From Planctomycetota bacterium (GTDB lineage Bacteria > Planctomycetota > Phycisphaerae > Phycisphaerales > SM1A02), in NCBI GenBank assembly GCA_027618565.1, contig JAQCEQ010000014.1:1-60287 (forward strand): 60,287 bases of DNA. Reading direction: 5' to 3'. The notes under the pieces are model-generated. The model had not been told where the DNA came from, did not search any database, and saw nothing but the letters and a program-made list of their open reading frames with translations. Each line of letters starts with the position of its first letter. The first letter of the stretch is position 1. Positions 27,150 through 36,328 of the stretch are shown here, piece after piece. A program made the position numbers and the translations under genes.

Positions 27150-27469
27150 GTGCGCTCACTGCCGACGCCGCGCTCATCCGGCTGGCGCTGGTGATCGCCG
27201 CGCTCCTCTTTTCCATCGGCATCGCCGGCTTCCTGTCGCGCCGCAACATGATCGTGATGTTCCTGTGCACGGAACTCATGTTCCAGGGTGCGGCCCTGGC
27301 GCTCATCGCCTTTGGCAAGATGCACGGCGATCTGAGCGGACAGGTCTTCACGATCTTCATCTTGACGGTCGCGGCCGCGGAAGCGGCGCTCGCGCTCGGC
27401 TTGGTGATCCTGCTCTACCGACGACGAGAGACGCTCAACTCCGAAGTTTGGTCGGAGCTGAAGGAATAG
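27146..27469 (+). CDS. nuoK: NADH-quinone oxidoreductase subunit K
   Basis: Small three-helix membrane subunit of complex I, 107 residues, normal length. It has the family pattern GIAGFLSRRNMIVMFLCTELMF, whose conserved glutamate takes part in proton translocation, and a second conserved acidic position in VAAAEAALALGLVILLYR. The GTG start overlaps the nuoJ stop by 4 bases, indicating coupled translation. nuoL follows after 19 bases. Confidence 0.96.
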   Translation: MSALTADAALIRLALVIAALLFSIGIAGFLSRRNMIVMFLCTELMFQGAALALIAFGKMHGDLSGQVFTIFILTVAAAEAALALGLVILLYRRRETLNSEVWSELKE

Positions 27470-27488
27470 GACTGGGAGCGGACGCCTG

Positions 27489-29612
27489 ATGACACTCTCT
27501 CCCATCACCTCCATGCTCCCTGGCACGATGCTGGCATCGTCGGATGTTCCGGCGGCGACGATTGCGCCTGAATTCGCGTGGCTCGGTTGGGCGCTGGCGC
27601 TGCCGGCCATCTCCGCCTTGGCATGCACGCTGATGGCGCTGTGCAAGGTGAAGGGAAAGCTGCCTGGATGGCTGACGGTGGCATCGTTGGGGACCTGCTT
27701 CGTCCTCATCCTCAAGGCGTATCAATCAATGCCCGAGGGGCCAATCGTGGTGCCGCTCGCGGAGTGGATGAGCTTCTCGTGGGGACCAAGCGACTTCCAT
27801 TCACTGCAGGCGGCGCTGGAGCTCTACATCGACCGACTCACGATTTTCTGGATGCTGTTCGTCTCGGGGCTGGGCACGCTCATCGCGCTCTACGCCACCG
27901 AATACATGGAACACGATGTGAAGGCTGGCTACGCGAGGTTCTTCGCAGGCGTCAGCATCTTCCTGTTTGCGATGACCGCCCTCGTGATGGGCGGAAACCT
28001 GTTGCTCCTCTACCTGGGCTGGGAAGGCGTCGGTCTTGCCAGTTACATGCTGATCGGCTACTTCTTCACGCGACCGTCGGCGGTCGCCGCGGCCAAGAAA
28101 GCGTTCATCGTCAACCGCATCGGCGACCTCGGCTTGGCGCTTGGCATCTTCCTCACCTGGCGCTGCTACGGCACGATTGAGTACTCCGAACTCTTCCAGA
28201 TCGCCGGGAACCCGCCCCGCGATGGTCCCTGGGAAGAGGCGCTCATCCCCTACCTCTTGATGCTTGGTGCCTTTGGCAAGAGCGCGCAGGGACCACTCTA
28301 TGTCTGGTTGCCCGACGCGATGGAGGGCCCAACACCCGTCTCCGCGCTCATCCACGCGGCGACCATGGTGACGGCTGGCGTCTTCTTGATCGCACGCTGC
28401 TACCCGCTCTTCCTGCTGCAGCCCGACGCGCTCACCGTGGTGGCGTGGATCGGTGGATTGACCGCGTTCTGGGCCGCCACGATTGGGATGGCCCAGTACG
28501 ACATGAAGCGAGTGTGGGCGTACTCCACGATTTCGCAGCTCGGCTACATGTTCCTGGGGCTGGGCCTTGGCACCACCTTCGGCGCCTGCTTCCACACCTT
28601 CACCCACGCGTTCTTCAAGGCGTGCCTGTTCTTAACGGCCGGCGCCGTGATGCACGGATTCGCGGGCCAGCTGGACATCCGCAAGCTGAGCGGCCTCTCC
28701 AAGATCCCGGGGTTCCGGATGGTGTCGTGGTTCGCGCTCCTGGGCGCGTTGTGGCTCGCGGCGTTCCCATTCTCCGCGGCCTTCTTCTCCAAAGATGAGA
28801 TCTTGTCCGCAGGAGTCGGCTCGGACCGCGCAGACTTCCAGTTCCTGGGTTGGCTTGGATTGTTCACCGCGGGCCTCACTGCCTACTACACCTTCCGAGT
28901 CTGGTTCCGCGCCTTTGCCGGTCCGGTGCATTTTGAGCCGGGCGAGGAGGTGCATGCGCACGGCGAGTTCCACCCGCATAGCCCCCGCTGGGCGATGAAG
29001 CTGTCCATCGCGATCATCGGCATCGGTGCCGTGCTCGCGGGCTATCCCGCCTACGAAGCGATGTTCCTCCACAAGGAAAACTGGGTGCAGTGGATGATGG
29101 CCGGTTCCACGGCCGTTGGTGGTGCTGGTGTGGTGGAGCAGGCGGCAGATCACGCTGCTGAAGCGTCCTCAGGTCATCAGGTGCTTGGCATGTCGGCGCA
29201 TGCCGCCACCAGCGTGGCTGGCTCGATCTTTGGGATCGGGGGCATTCTCATCGCGCTCTACCTGCACCTCATCAGGCGATCGGCCGCCGATTCGCTGCGA
29301 CGCGCAATCCAGGCCACGCCCCTCATTGGCTGGATTCCCGGCGCCGCCGAGAATAAGTGGTATGTGGACGAGATCTACAACGCCGTCTTCTGCGTGCCAC
29401 TGTGGGTGACGGGGCATGTCCTGCACTTCATCGACAAGCACATCCTTGATGCTGGTGTCGTGGACGGCATCGGTTCGTCGCCAAGCCTGGTCGGGCGCGT
29501 GTTCCGCCCCCTGTACGGCGGCGTCCTGCAGTCCTACGCCGTGACCATGGCCGGTGGCGTTGGCCTCATCCTGGCGTGGCTTGCCTACACCTGGCTGCGG
29601 GGAGGATTCTGA
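27489..29612 (+). CDS. nuoL: NADH-quinone oxidoreductase subunit L
   Basis: Largest antiporter-like proton-pumping subunit of complex I. The 707-residue protein has many membrane segments and the hallmark GWEGVGLASYMLIG with its functional glutamate. AAKKAFIVNRIGD, the channel segment LPDAMEGPTPVSALIHAATMV and STISQLGYMFLGLG are also conserved. The C-terminal region carries the long amphipathic helix region and a final membrane anchor. It is part of the nuoJKLMN block; nuoM starts 3 bases after its stop. Confidence 0.97.
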   Translation: MTLSPITSMLPGTMLASSDVPAATIAPEFAWLGWALALPAISALACTLMALCKVKGKLPGWLTVASLGTCFVLILKAYQSMPEGPIVVPLAEWMSFSWGPSDFHSLQAALELYIDRLTIFWMLFVSGLGTLIALYATEYMEHDVKAGYARFFAGVSIFLFAMTALVMGGNLLLLYLGWEGVGLASYMLIGYFFTRPSAVAAAKKAFIVNRIGDLGLALGIFLTWRCYGTIEYSELFQIAGNPPRDGPWEEALIPYLLMLGAFGKSAQGPLYVWLPDAMEGPTPVSALIHAATMVTAGVFLIARCYPLFLLQPDALTVVAWIGGLTAFWAATIGMAQYDMKRVWAYSTISQLGYMFLGLGLGTTFGACFHTFTHAFFKACLFLTAGAVMHGFAGQLDIRKLSGLSKIPGFRMVSWFALLGALWLAAFPFSAAFFSKDEILSAGVGSDRADFQFLGWLGLFTAGLTAYYTFRVWFRAFAGPVHFEPGEEVHAHGEFHPHSPRWAMKLSIAIIGIGAVLAGYPAYEAMFLHKENWVQWMMAGSTAVGGAGVVEQAADHAAEASSGHQVLGMSAHAATSVAGSIFGIGGILIALYLHLIRRSAADSLRRAIQATPLIGWIPGAAENKWYVDEIYNAVFCVPLWVTGHVLHFIDKHILDAGVVDGIGSSPSLVGRVFRPLYGGVLQSYAVTMAGGVGLILAWLAYTWLRGGF

Positions 29613-29615
29613 TCC

Positions 29616-31259
29616 ATGAGCGCTGCCTGGATCACCATCCTCCTCCCGCTCCTGGCCGCTGCGGTCATCGCATTCGCTCCATCCAAGATGGCGAAGTGGA
29701 TCGCACTCGCCGCGACGGGCGTTGTCCTTGCGGCCACCCTTCGGCTGGTGGTCGGATTTCACGATTGGGGCAGCGGCGACTTCCAGTCCGAGTCGGAGGC
29801 CCTCCGATTCCTGCCAGAGTTCGGCATCAGCCTCTCGCTGGGCTACGACTCCGTGGCGCTGGTGATGGCGCTCCTCAACGCGGTGCTCATGCCGCTGTGC
29901 GTGCTTGGCTCCTTCAGCGCCATCAAGGATCGCCAGCGCGAGTACTACGCGTGGTTCATGGTCCTGCATGCGTCGCTCATGCTGGCCTTCGCCTCGCGTG
30001 ACGCCATCACCTTCTATGTGGGCTACGAGTTCACGCTCGTCCCGATGGTCTTCCTGATCGCGATCTGGGGCGGTCCTGAGCGCCGCGCCGCCGCGACCAA
30101 GTACTTCTTGTTCACCTTCTTTGGGTCAATCTTTCTCCTCGGTTCCCTGCTCTGGCTAGGTGCCCAGATGCGCGAGTCCACGGGTGTCTGGAACTTTGAC
30201 CTGGATGCGATGATCGCGTACTCGCAGCAGCTCCCCGCCGACACGCAGTGGTGGCTGTTCCTGTTCCTTGGCCTTGGCTTCGCCGTCAAGGTTCCGATCT
30301 TCCAGCTGCACACCTGGCTGCCGCTGGCGCACGACCAAGCGCCCACCGGTGGCTCGGTCATCCTGGCGGGCACGCTCCTGAAGCTGGGGACCTACGGTCT
30401 CTTCCGAATCGCGCTCCCCGCTGCGCCCGAGGGAGCGGTGGCATTGGCTCCACTGTGGGCGATCCTCTGCATCTGCGCCATCGTCTACGCCTCGCTCATC
30501 TGCTGGGTGCAGCGAGATGTCAAGCGTCTCGTTGCGTACTCGTCGATTGGCCACCTGGCGCTCTGCGTGCTGGGCCTCTTTGCGTTCAACATCATTGGCG
30601 CCGAGGGTGCCGTGTACTACATGGTGAACCACGGGCTTTCCACCGGTGCGATGTTCCTCTGCATCGGCATGATCTACGAGCGCTACCACACCAAGGACAT
30701 GGAGCGCCTCGGCGGCCTGGCCAGGCGCATGCCAGTGTGGGCATTCTTCTTCGGGCTCTTCACATTCGCCAGCCTGGGCCTTCCAGGCCTCAACGGGTTT
30801 GTCGGTGAGTTCCTCTGCCTCATGGGCACCTTCATCGCCGACGCGAAATCTGGCGTGGACAACTACCCCGGCGTGCTTGGTCCCAACTACGCGTTCATCG
30901 CAGCCTCGGGGCTGGTGCTAGCGGCGATGTACCTGCTCATCATGCTGGGCAAGATGATCTGGGGACCATTGCGCGAGCCGCACGACGATGGCCACCACCA
31001 GCCAAGCGGCCTCTCGGTCGACCTCAACTGGCGCGAGATTGGCATCCTCACTCCGCTAGCCGTGCTCTGCCTCTGGCTGGGGCTGGCGCCGGGATTCGTC
31101 CTGGAAAGCCTGGAGCCAGCGTGCACGAGAATGCTGGCTCCGTTCCCGGCGATCGTCCAGGCGCAGCATGATGCTGTCGCGGCAGCCGCCGCTGAGGCCG
31201 TGGCATCCGACACGCCGGCCGCAGAGTTGATCATCACCACCGCGGAGGCTTCGCGATGA
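29616..31259 (+). CDS. nuoM: NADH-quinone oxidoreductase subunit M
   Basis: Second antiporter-like proton channel subunit of complex I, 547 residues with about 14 hydrophobic segments. Conserved blocks include YVGYEFTLVPMVFLIAIWGG with the key glutamate, KYFLFTFFGSIFLL, and the channel lysine and histidine region VKVPIFQLHTWLPLAHDQAP. AYSSIGHLALCVLG follows. The C-terminal tail of about 50 residues after the last helix is alanine-rich. Its stop overlaps the nuoN start (ATGA at 31256-31259). Confidence 0.97.
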   Translation: MSAAWITILLPLLAAAVIAFAPSKMAKWIALAATGVVLAATLRLVVGFHDWGSGDFQSESEALRFLPEFGISLSLGYDSVALVMALLNAVLMPLCVLGSFSAIKDRQREYYAWFMVLHASLMLAFASRDAITFYVGYEFTLVPMVFLIAIWGGPERRAAATKYFLFTFFGSIFLLGSLLWLGAQMRESTGVWNFDLDAMIAYSQQLPADTQWWLFLFLGLGFAVKVPIFQLHTWLPLAHDQAPTGGSVILAGTLLKLGTYGLFRIALPAAPEGAVALAPLWAILCICAIVYASLICWVQRDVKRLVAYSSIGHLALCVLGLFAFNIIGAEGAVYYMVNHGLSTGAMFLCIGMIYERYHTKDMERLGGLARRMPVWAFFFGLFTFASLGLPGLNGFVGEFLCLMGTFIADAKSGVDNYPGVLGPNYAFIAASGLVLAAMYLLIMLGKMIWGPLREPHDDGHHQPSGLSVDLNWREIGILTPLAVLCLWLGLAPGFVLESLEPACTRMLAPFPAIVQAQHDAVAAAAAEAVASDTPAAELIITTAEASR

Positions 31260-32803
31260 CCATGCTGGCCCCCATCACCCTCGCAAGTTCCATGGCTGAC
31301 CGGGTCGGGCTCCTGTGGCCCGAACTCCTGCTCCTGATCGCGGCGATGGTCGTGGCCCTCATGGGCCTGAGCAAGGATCGGACTATCCGGGGCGCTGTCG
31401 GCCCCGTGTCCATCCTCGCGGTGCTTGCGTCTGGCGTGCTGGCGCTGGTCACCGGTGGCGCAGAAGCGGCCGCAGCTGCTGGCGTCCCCTTCCCCGCGCT
31501 TGCGCAGTGGCTCAAGCCGATGGTCGCACTCATCGCCGCAGGCCTCATGGCCGTGCAGGGCGGGTTCGTGGACCAAGCACTGGAAGCCGCGATTGGTCGA
31601 AACGCTGCCGCGTTCAACCCCCTTCGCGCCATTCGTGGCGAGTTCCACGCCTTCGCGCTCTTCTCGATCGCCGGCGTGATGCTGTTGACCACCGCGACCG
31701 ACCTCATCTGGCTCTTCCTCGCGCTGGAACTGGTGTCGCTTCCCACGTACGTGATGGTCGCGATCGGCCGTAGCGACCGGCCCGGCCTGGAGGCGGCTGT
31801 CAAGTACTTCTTCCTCGGCGCGATGGCCACCGCCGTCATGCTGATGGGCTTCGCGCTCCTCTACGGCGCGACCGGCTCGCTGCAGTTCGACCTCATCCGC
31901 AATGCGTTTGGCGCCCAAGCTGCCAGCGGCGGCATCGCGCTGTTGGGCGTGGGTGGCCTGATGCTCACCGCCATCGGACTCTTCTTCAAGATCACTGCGG
32001 TCCCGATGCACTTTTACGCGCCGGATGTGTACGAGGGCGCACCGCTTCCGGTTACCGCGGTCCTCTCATTCATTCCCAAGGTCGCAGGGTTTGTGGGGTT
32101 GATCCTGGTGCTGGGGACCGCGGGCCTCACTTCCGGCGAACTCCCCAAGCCCATCATCGCACTCCTCTGGATGGCTGCCATCCTCACGATGTCATTGGGG
32201 AACATGGGAGCACTCCTGCAGCACTCCATGAAGCGCACGATGGCGTACTCGTCGATTGCGCACAGTGGCTACATGCTGGTGGCACTGGCCGCAGGGACGA
32301 CGGATGCCCTTGACGCACTCCTTTTCTATCTCTTCGCCTACGGCGTGACGACGGTGGCCACCTTTGGCGGACTCGCCGTCATTCAGCGCGCGGGTGGCGA
32401 CGCGGATCGATTTGAAGACCTTGCCGGCCTTCGCCGCACCAACCCGTGGGCGACATCGATGATCGTCCTGGGTGCACTCAGCTTCACCGGTATTCCGCCG
32501 CTCCTGGGCTTCTTTGGGAAGTTCTGGATCCTGACCAGCGCCTTCGAGGCGGGGCAGGTCGCGCTGTGCATCTTCCTCGTGGTCAACAGTCTTGTAAGCG
32601 CGCGCTACTACCTGCGGTTCATGGCGACACCGGTCATCGCGGAGCCCGATTCCAACGCCACTCCCACCGAGCGAAATCCCAGCCGGGCACCCGTGCTGGC
32701 AAGCGTGGTGTTTGGGTTGGCGTTATTGATCCTCCCCTGCTTCACCGGCTCGATCTTCGGCTGGGTGCAGCAGGCGACCGATGCACCCGCAAAGGCGCAG
32801 TGA
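31256..32803 (+). CDS. nuoN: NADH-quinone oxidoreductase subunit N
   Basis: Third antiporter-like subunit of complex I, 515 residues, normal size. It contains FLALELVSLPTYVMVAIGR with the conserved glutamate, AVKYFFLGAMATAVMLMG and FFKITAVPMHFYAPDVYEGAP. RTMAYSSIAHSGYMLVALAAG is the second channel motif. It ends the nuoJKLMN block. The catalytic and peripheral-arm genes nuoA-I are not in the window, so they must lie elsewhere if the complex is complete. tRNA-Arg follows 47 bases downstream. Confidence 0.96.
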   Translation: MTMLAPITLASSMADRVGLLWPELLLLIAAMVVALMGLSKDRTIRGAVGPVSILAVLASGVLALVTGGAEAAAAAGVPFPALAQWLKPMVALIAAGLMAVQGGFVDQALEAAIGRNAAAFNPLRAIRGEFHAFALFSIAGVMLLTTATDLIWLFLALELVSLPTYVMVAIGRSDRPGLEAAVKYFFLGAMATAVMLMGFALLYGATGSLQFDLIRNAFGAQAASGGIALLGVGGLMLTAIGLFFKITAVPMHFYAPDVYEGAPLPVTAVLSFIPKVAGFVGLILVLGTAGLTSGELPKPIIALLWMAAILTMSLGNMGALLQHSMKRTMAYSSIAHSGYMLVALAAGTTDALDALLFYLFAYGVTTVATFGGLAVIQRAGGDADRFEDLAGLRRTNPWATSMIVLGALSFTGIPPLLGFFGKFWILTSAFEAGQVALCIFLVVNSLVSARYYLRFMATPVIAEPDSNATPTERNPSRAPVLASVVFGLALLILPCFTGSIFGWVQQATDAPAKAQ

Positions 32804-32833
32804 ACCGCAGCGGCGGAGTCAAATGATTCACGC

Positions 32834-32839
32834 TAGAAT
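32834..32839 (+). promoter_or_regulatory. -10-like box of tRNA-Arg
   Basis: TAGAAT lies 11 bases before the mature 5' end of the tRNA. The upstream -35 region is GC-rich and unconvincing. Confidence 0.45.
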
Positions 32840-32850
32840 CCGCCCCTTCA

Positions 32851-32924
32851 GCACCCGTAGCTCAATTGGATAGAGCACGAGCCTACGAAGCTCGGGGTTG
32901 CAGGTTCGACTCCTGCCGGGTGCG
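32851..32924 (+). tRNA. tRNA-Arg (anticodon ACG)
   Basis: Full cloverleaf of 74 nt: acceptor GCACCCG/CGGGTGC, D-arm GCTC/GAGC, anticodon stem CGAGC/GCTCG around CTACGAA, T-arm GCAGG/CCTGC around TTCGACT, and discriminator G. Anticodon ACG, presumably deaminated to ICG, reads CGN arginine codons. CCA is not encoded. Confidence 0.97.
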
Positions 32925-32973
32925 CTGGGTGGGTGGGCTCAGCCGCGCGTTCAAGGCGAAGGGGCTCCACACA

Positions 32974-33001
32974 GCGCATCTCGACGTGCGCGTCGACGCG
33001 C
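32974..33001 (+). terminator. GC-rich stem-loop after tRNA-Arg
   Basis: TCGACG (32981-32986), a 4-base loop and CGTCGA (32991-32996), extended by outer GCGC/GCGC pairs with small bulges. It is the only structure in the 122 bases between tRNA-Arg and polX. No T-run follows, so terminator activity is uncertain. Confidence 0.3.
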
Positions 33002-33034
33002 GCTGAGGATTGGTTCCATCGAATGCCGTTGGCG

Positions 33035-33040
33035 TAGAGT
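33035..33040 (+). promoter_or_regulatory. -10-like box of polX (leaderless type)
   Basis: TAGAGT ends 6 bases before the GTG at 33047. A TTGGTT lies at 33010-33015, 19 bases upstream of it. Confidence 0.45.
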
Positions 33041-33046
33041 CATTTG

Positions 33047-34807
33047 GTGTCCTCCAACGATGCGATCGCCGCGCACCTGTCGCATCTGGGCGACCTGCTT
33101 GAACTGACCGGCGCCAATGTGTTCCGGGTGAACGCGATGCGTCGAGCGTCGCGCAGCGCCGAGGGGGCCAGCGTGGACCTGGCGCGGCTGGCTGTGTCGG
33201 AGCCCAAGGCGCTTTCATCGGTGGATGGCATCGGCGAGGGAATCGCCGCACGCATCGTTGAACTGGTGACCACGGGAAAGTGCAGCGAGGAAGCCAAGTT
33301 GGCGGCGCAGGTTCCCCCGGGCGTTCCTGCCCTGCTCCAGCTGCCGGGGCTGGGTCCCAAGAAAGTTCGTCGGCTCTGGCAGGAAGCGGGCGTGGAGGAC
33401 ATCTCGTCGCTCACCGCACGCATCGACGACGGGACCATCGCCGGGATGACGGGATTTGGCGCCAAGAGCGTCGCCAACCTCAAGGACGCGATCGCCTTCC
33501 AGGCGCGGGGCATCGGCCGCTTCCGCCTGGATGTGGGCTGGCGCGAGGCGCATCGACTGCTGGGCTTGCTCGCCCAAGACACGCGAGTCCTCCGCACGGC
33601 ATTCGCCGGAAGCCTTCGCCGCAACCGTGACACGATCGGTGATGTCGACCTCCTGGTCGCCGCCGATGATGCCCTTCCCCTCATGGATCGGTTTTGTGCC
33701 GCGCACGACGTGGAGCGCACCCTGGCGCGCGGCGACACCAAGGCATCGGTCCGACTCTTGAGCGGCCTGCAAGTTGACTTGCGCGTGCTTCCGCTGGCGC
33801 AGTTTGGTGCGGCGCTCCTTTACTTCACCGGCAGCAAGGAACACAATGTCGCACTGCGCGGTCGTGCGCAGGATCGTGGGCTCACGCTCAATGAGTACGG
33901 GCTCTTCCCCGATGACGGCGAGGCCGCGCCCCACACGCGCGGCGTGAAGGCCGTTGCCGCCGCGACAGAAGAAGAGATCTACGCCGCGCTGGAGACGCCA
34001 TTCCTCCCGCCGGAACTTCGCGAGGTGTATGGCGATGCCCCGCTCGCTGCCCCGCCCGCTGGCCTCCTGGAACTGAGCCATATCGTCTGCGAACTCCACT
34101 CGCACACGACCGCCAGCGACGGCGCGATGACCATCGAGGAACTCGCTCGCGCCGCCAAGGCTCGTGGCTTCCACACCATCGCCGTCACAGACCACTCTAA
34201 GAGCAGCGCTATCGCCAATGGGCTGTCCGTAGAACGGCTCCGCGCACACATCACGGCGATCCATGCCGCCCGCAGCCGCGTGCCCGGCATCCAGATCCTG
34301 GCGGGCAGCGAAGTGGACATCCTCGCCGACGGGAGCCTTGACTACTCCGACGACTTGCTGGAGGCACTGGATATCGTCGTTGCCAGCCCGCATACGTCGC
34401 TCAGCCAGGATCCCGAGACAGCGACACGCCGGCTGCTGCGGGCGATCGAGCACCCCGCCGTAGACATCATCGGCCACCCCACCGGTCGAGTCATCTTGGA
34501 GCGACCGGGGCTGGAGCCGGACATCGAAACCCTCGCCAAGGCCGCTGCCGCGCGTGGCGTGGCGCTGGAGATCAACGCGCATCCCGCCCGCCTGGACCTG
34601 CGGGACTCGCATGTCCGGATGGCGCTGGCGCAGGGTGCGCTCATTGCCATCGACTGCGATGTCCACCACGAGGAGGACTTCGACAACCTGAGCTTTGGCG
34701 TGGGCACAGGCCGCCGCGGAGGGCTCACGAAGGATCGATGCGTCAATGGGATGAGCGCCGACGCGCTGCAGGCATGGCTCAGTCGGGCTGGATCGCCCCG
34801 CTCGTAG
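33047..34807 (+). CDS. polX: DNA polymerase/3'-5' exonuclease PolX
   Basis: Family X DNA repair polymerase with a PHP exonuclease domain, 586 residues. The N-terminal 8-kDa-like region (GDLLELTGANVFRVNAMRRA) is followed by helix-hairpin-helix motifs (VDGIGEGIAARIVEL and LPGLGPKKVRRLW). The palm has FAGSLRRNRDTIGDVDLLVA with the metal-binding aspartates and a third aspartate in VDLRVL, then YFTGSKEHNVALR. The PHP domain begins near residue 345 (CELHSHTTASDG), with further metal ligands in VTDHSK, GSEVDI, IGHPTGR and the CDVHHEED region. GTG 33047 is preferred to TTG 33044 because TAGAGT ends 6 bases before it. Confidence 0.94.
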   Translation: MSSNDAIAAHLSHLGDLLELTGANVFRVNAMRRASRSAEGASVDLARLAVSEPKALSSVDGIGEGIAARIVELVTTGKCSEEAKLAAQVPPGVPALLQLPGLGPKKVRRLWQEAGVEDISSLTARIDDGTIAGMTGFGAKSVANLKDAIAFQARGIGRFRLDVGWREAHRLLGLLAQDTRVLRTAFAGSLRRNRDTIGDVDLLVAADDALPLMDRFCAAHDVERTLARGDTKASVRLLSGLQVDLRVLPLAQFGAALLYFTGSKEHNVALRGRAQDRGLTLNEYGLFPDDGEAAPHTRGVKAVAAATEEEIYAALETPFLPPELREVYGDAPLAAPPAGLLELSHIVCELHSHTTASDGAMTIEELARAAKARGFHTIAVTDHSKSSAIANGLSVERLRAHITAIHAARSRVPGIQILAGSEVDILADGSLDYSDDLLEALDIVVASPHTSLSQDPETATRRLLRAIEHPAVDIIGHPTGRVILERPGLEPDIETLAKAAAARGVALEINAHPARLDLRDSHVRMALAQGALIAIDCDVHHEEDFDNLSFGVGTGRRGGLTKDRCVNGMSADALQAWLSRAGSPRS

Positions 34808-34810
34808 AAT
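34805..34810 (+). promoter_or_regulatory. -10-like box of ffh
   Basis: TAGAAT overlaps the polX stop codon and ends 9 bases before the ffh ATG, giving a predicted leader of only about 2-3 bases. Confidence 0.4.
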
Positions 34811-34819
34811 GCCGGGTCC

Positions 34820-36277
34820 ATGTTTGAAGGTCTGACCCGCCGATTCCAGGACACCTACCGCGATCTCACCGGAAAGGGTCGCCTCAGCGAATCCAATGTC
34901 CGCGAGGCGCTGGCGGAGGTCCGCACGGCGCTCCTGGAGGCCGACGTCGAGCAGGGCGTGGCGGACTCGTTCTGCAATGAAGTCCTCTCCGAGGCGGTCG
35001 GCGAGCGCGTGACGCGCAGCCTCAAGCCTGGCGAGGAGTTCATCGGGATCGTCCACCAGAAGCTGGTGGAACTGATGGGGCCGCCGGCGGGGACGATCTC
35101 ACTTGTGTCGCCCGGCCCAACGGTCGTCCTGATGTGCGGCCTGCAGGGGTCCGGCAAGACCACCACCTGCGGAAAACTGGCGCAGTGGTTTCGCAAGCGC
35201 GGCCAGACCGTGCTGGTTGCGGCGTGCGACTTGCAGCGACCCGCCGCCGTGGAGCAGCTGGAGCAGGTGGTGATGGGAGTCGCGGCGCTGGGTGGCTCGC
35301 GCGTGGCGTTCCACGGCGAACCCGATCAGTGCGCGGAGTACGGCAAGGCGGTCGGTGCTGCAGTGGGCGTGGCGCGCCGTGCGCTGGCCAAGGCCAAGGC
35401 CGACAAGTTTGATGTCCTGATCCTGGACACCGCGGGTCGATTGCATGTCGACGCCGCGCTCATGAACGAGCTGGAGTCACTCGACCGCGCCGTCGAGGCC
35501 CACATGCGCCTCTTGGTGCTGGATGCGATGACCGGCCAGGACGCCGTGCGAAGTGCCAAGGCCTTCCACGAGAAGCTGGAGGTGGACGGCGTCATCCTGA
35601 GCAAGTTTGACTCTGACACTCGCGGCGGTGCCGCCATCAGCGTCAAGCGGGTGACCGGCGCCCCCCTGCGATTCGTGGGCGTTGGCGAGAAGCCCGACGA
35701 CCTGGAGGAGTTCCATCCCGAGCGCGCCGCCGGGCGCATCCTGGGCATGGGCGATGTGGTCTCGCTGGTGGAGCGAGCCCAGGAAGCCGTCAAGGAAGAA
35801 GAGGCTGCCGAACTCTCCGCCAAGATGGCCGAGGGCCGGTTCACCCTGGATGACTTCCTCAAGCAGCTCAAGACCATCCGCCGGATGGGACCGCTCAAGC
35901 AGATCCTGGGGATGCTCCCTGGGGTCGGCAGCGCCCTCTCCGGAATCGACATGGAGGACGGGAAACTGGACCGAATCGAGGCGATGGTGGGCAGCATGAC
36001 CCGCAAGGAGCGCGCCGACCTGGACTGCCTGAATCGATCCCGGGTCAAGCGAATCTCCACCGGCAGCGGAAGCACCGAAAACGACGTCAATGGACTGGTC
36101 AAGCAGTTCGGAATGATGCAGAAGATGATGAAGCAGTTTGGGGGGATGGCGGGTGCCGGCAAGGCCGCCGCGATGCGCCAGATGGCCGCTGCGGGAGCCG
36201 GAGGCGGCTTCCCCACCCGGGGGAGCACCCGGACGGCCAGCCCCGCCGCTGGGTTCAAGAAGCGAAAAAATCGGTAG
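34820..36277 (+). CDS. ffh: Signal recognition particle protein Ffh
   Basis: GTPase of the signal recognition particle, which takes nascent membrane proteins to FtsY. The 485-residue protein has an N domain (1-100) and a G domain with P-loop GLQGSGKTTTCGK. DTAGRLHVD, SKFDSDTRGGAAIS and the GVGEKPDDLEEF closing motif follow. The methionine-rich M domain (about 320-470) includes KQILGMLPG and LNRSRVKRISTGSG. DSDTRGG has Ser where many Ffh proteins read DGDARGG. No 4.5S RNA gene is recognisable nearby. It starts 12 bases after polX and is convergent with the Minf_1886 gene. Confidence 0.96.
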   Translation: MFEGLTRRFQDTYRDLTGKGRLSESNVREALAEVRTALLEADVEQGVADSFCNEVLSEAVGERVTRSLKPGEEFIGIVHQKLVELMGPPAGTISLVSPGPTVVLMCGLQGSGKTTTCGKLAQWFRKRGQTVLVAACDLQRPAAVEQLEQVVMGVAALGGSRVAFHGEPDQCAEYGKAVGAAVGVARRALAKAKADKFDVLILDTAGRLHVDAALMNELESLDRAVEAHMRLLVLDAMTGQDAVRSAKAFHEKLEVDGVILSKFDSDTRGGAAISVKRVTGAPLRFVGVGEKPDDLEEFHPERAAGRILGMGDVVSLVERAQEAVKEEEAAELSAKMAEGRFTLDDFLKQLKTIRRMGPLKQILGMLPGVGSALSGIDMEDGKLDRIEAMVGSMTRKERADLDCLNRSRVKRISTGSGSTENDVNGLVKQFGMMQKMMKQFGGMAGAGKAAAMRQMAAAGAGGGFPTRGSTRTASPAAGFKKRKNR

Positions 36278-36303
36278 CGCCGCACGAATGGGTGATCACG
36301 ACC

Positions 36304-36321
36304 CCCACCCGGCTCGGTGGG
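36304..36321. terminator. Stem-loop between convergent ffh and Minf_1886-type gene
   Basis: CCCACC, a 6-base loop and GGTGGG form a 6-bp stem in the 51-base gap between two convergent stop codons. There is no T-run. The location suggests a bidirectional terminator. Confidence 0.35.
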
Positions 36322-36328
36322 CAAACTG

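Noticed and set aside
33044-33046. TTG start for polX one codon upstream
   Set aside because: GTG 33047 is a commoner start and lies 6 bases from TAGAGT, like other genes here.
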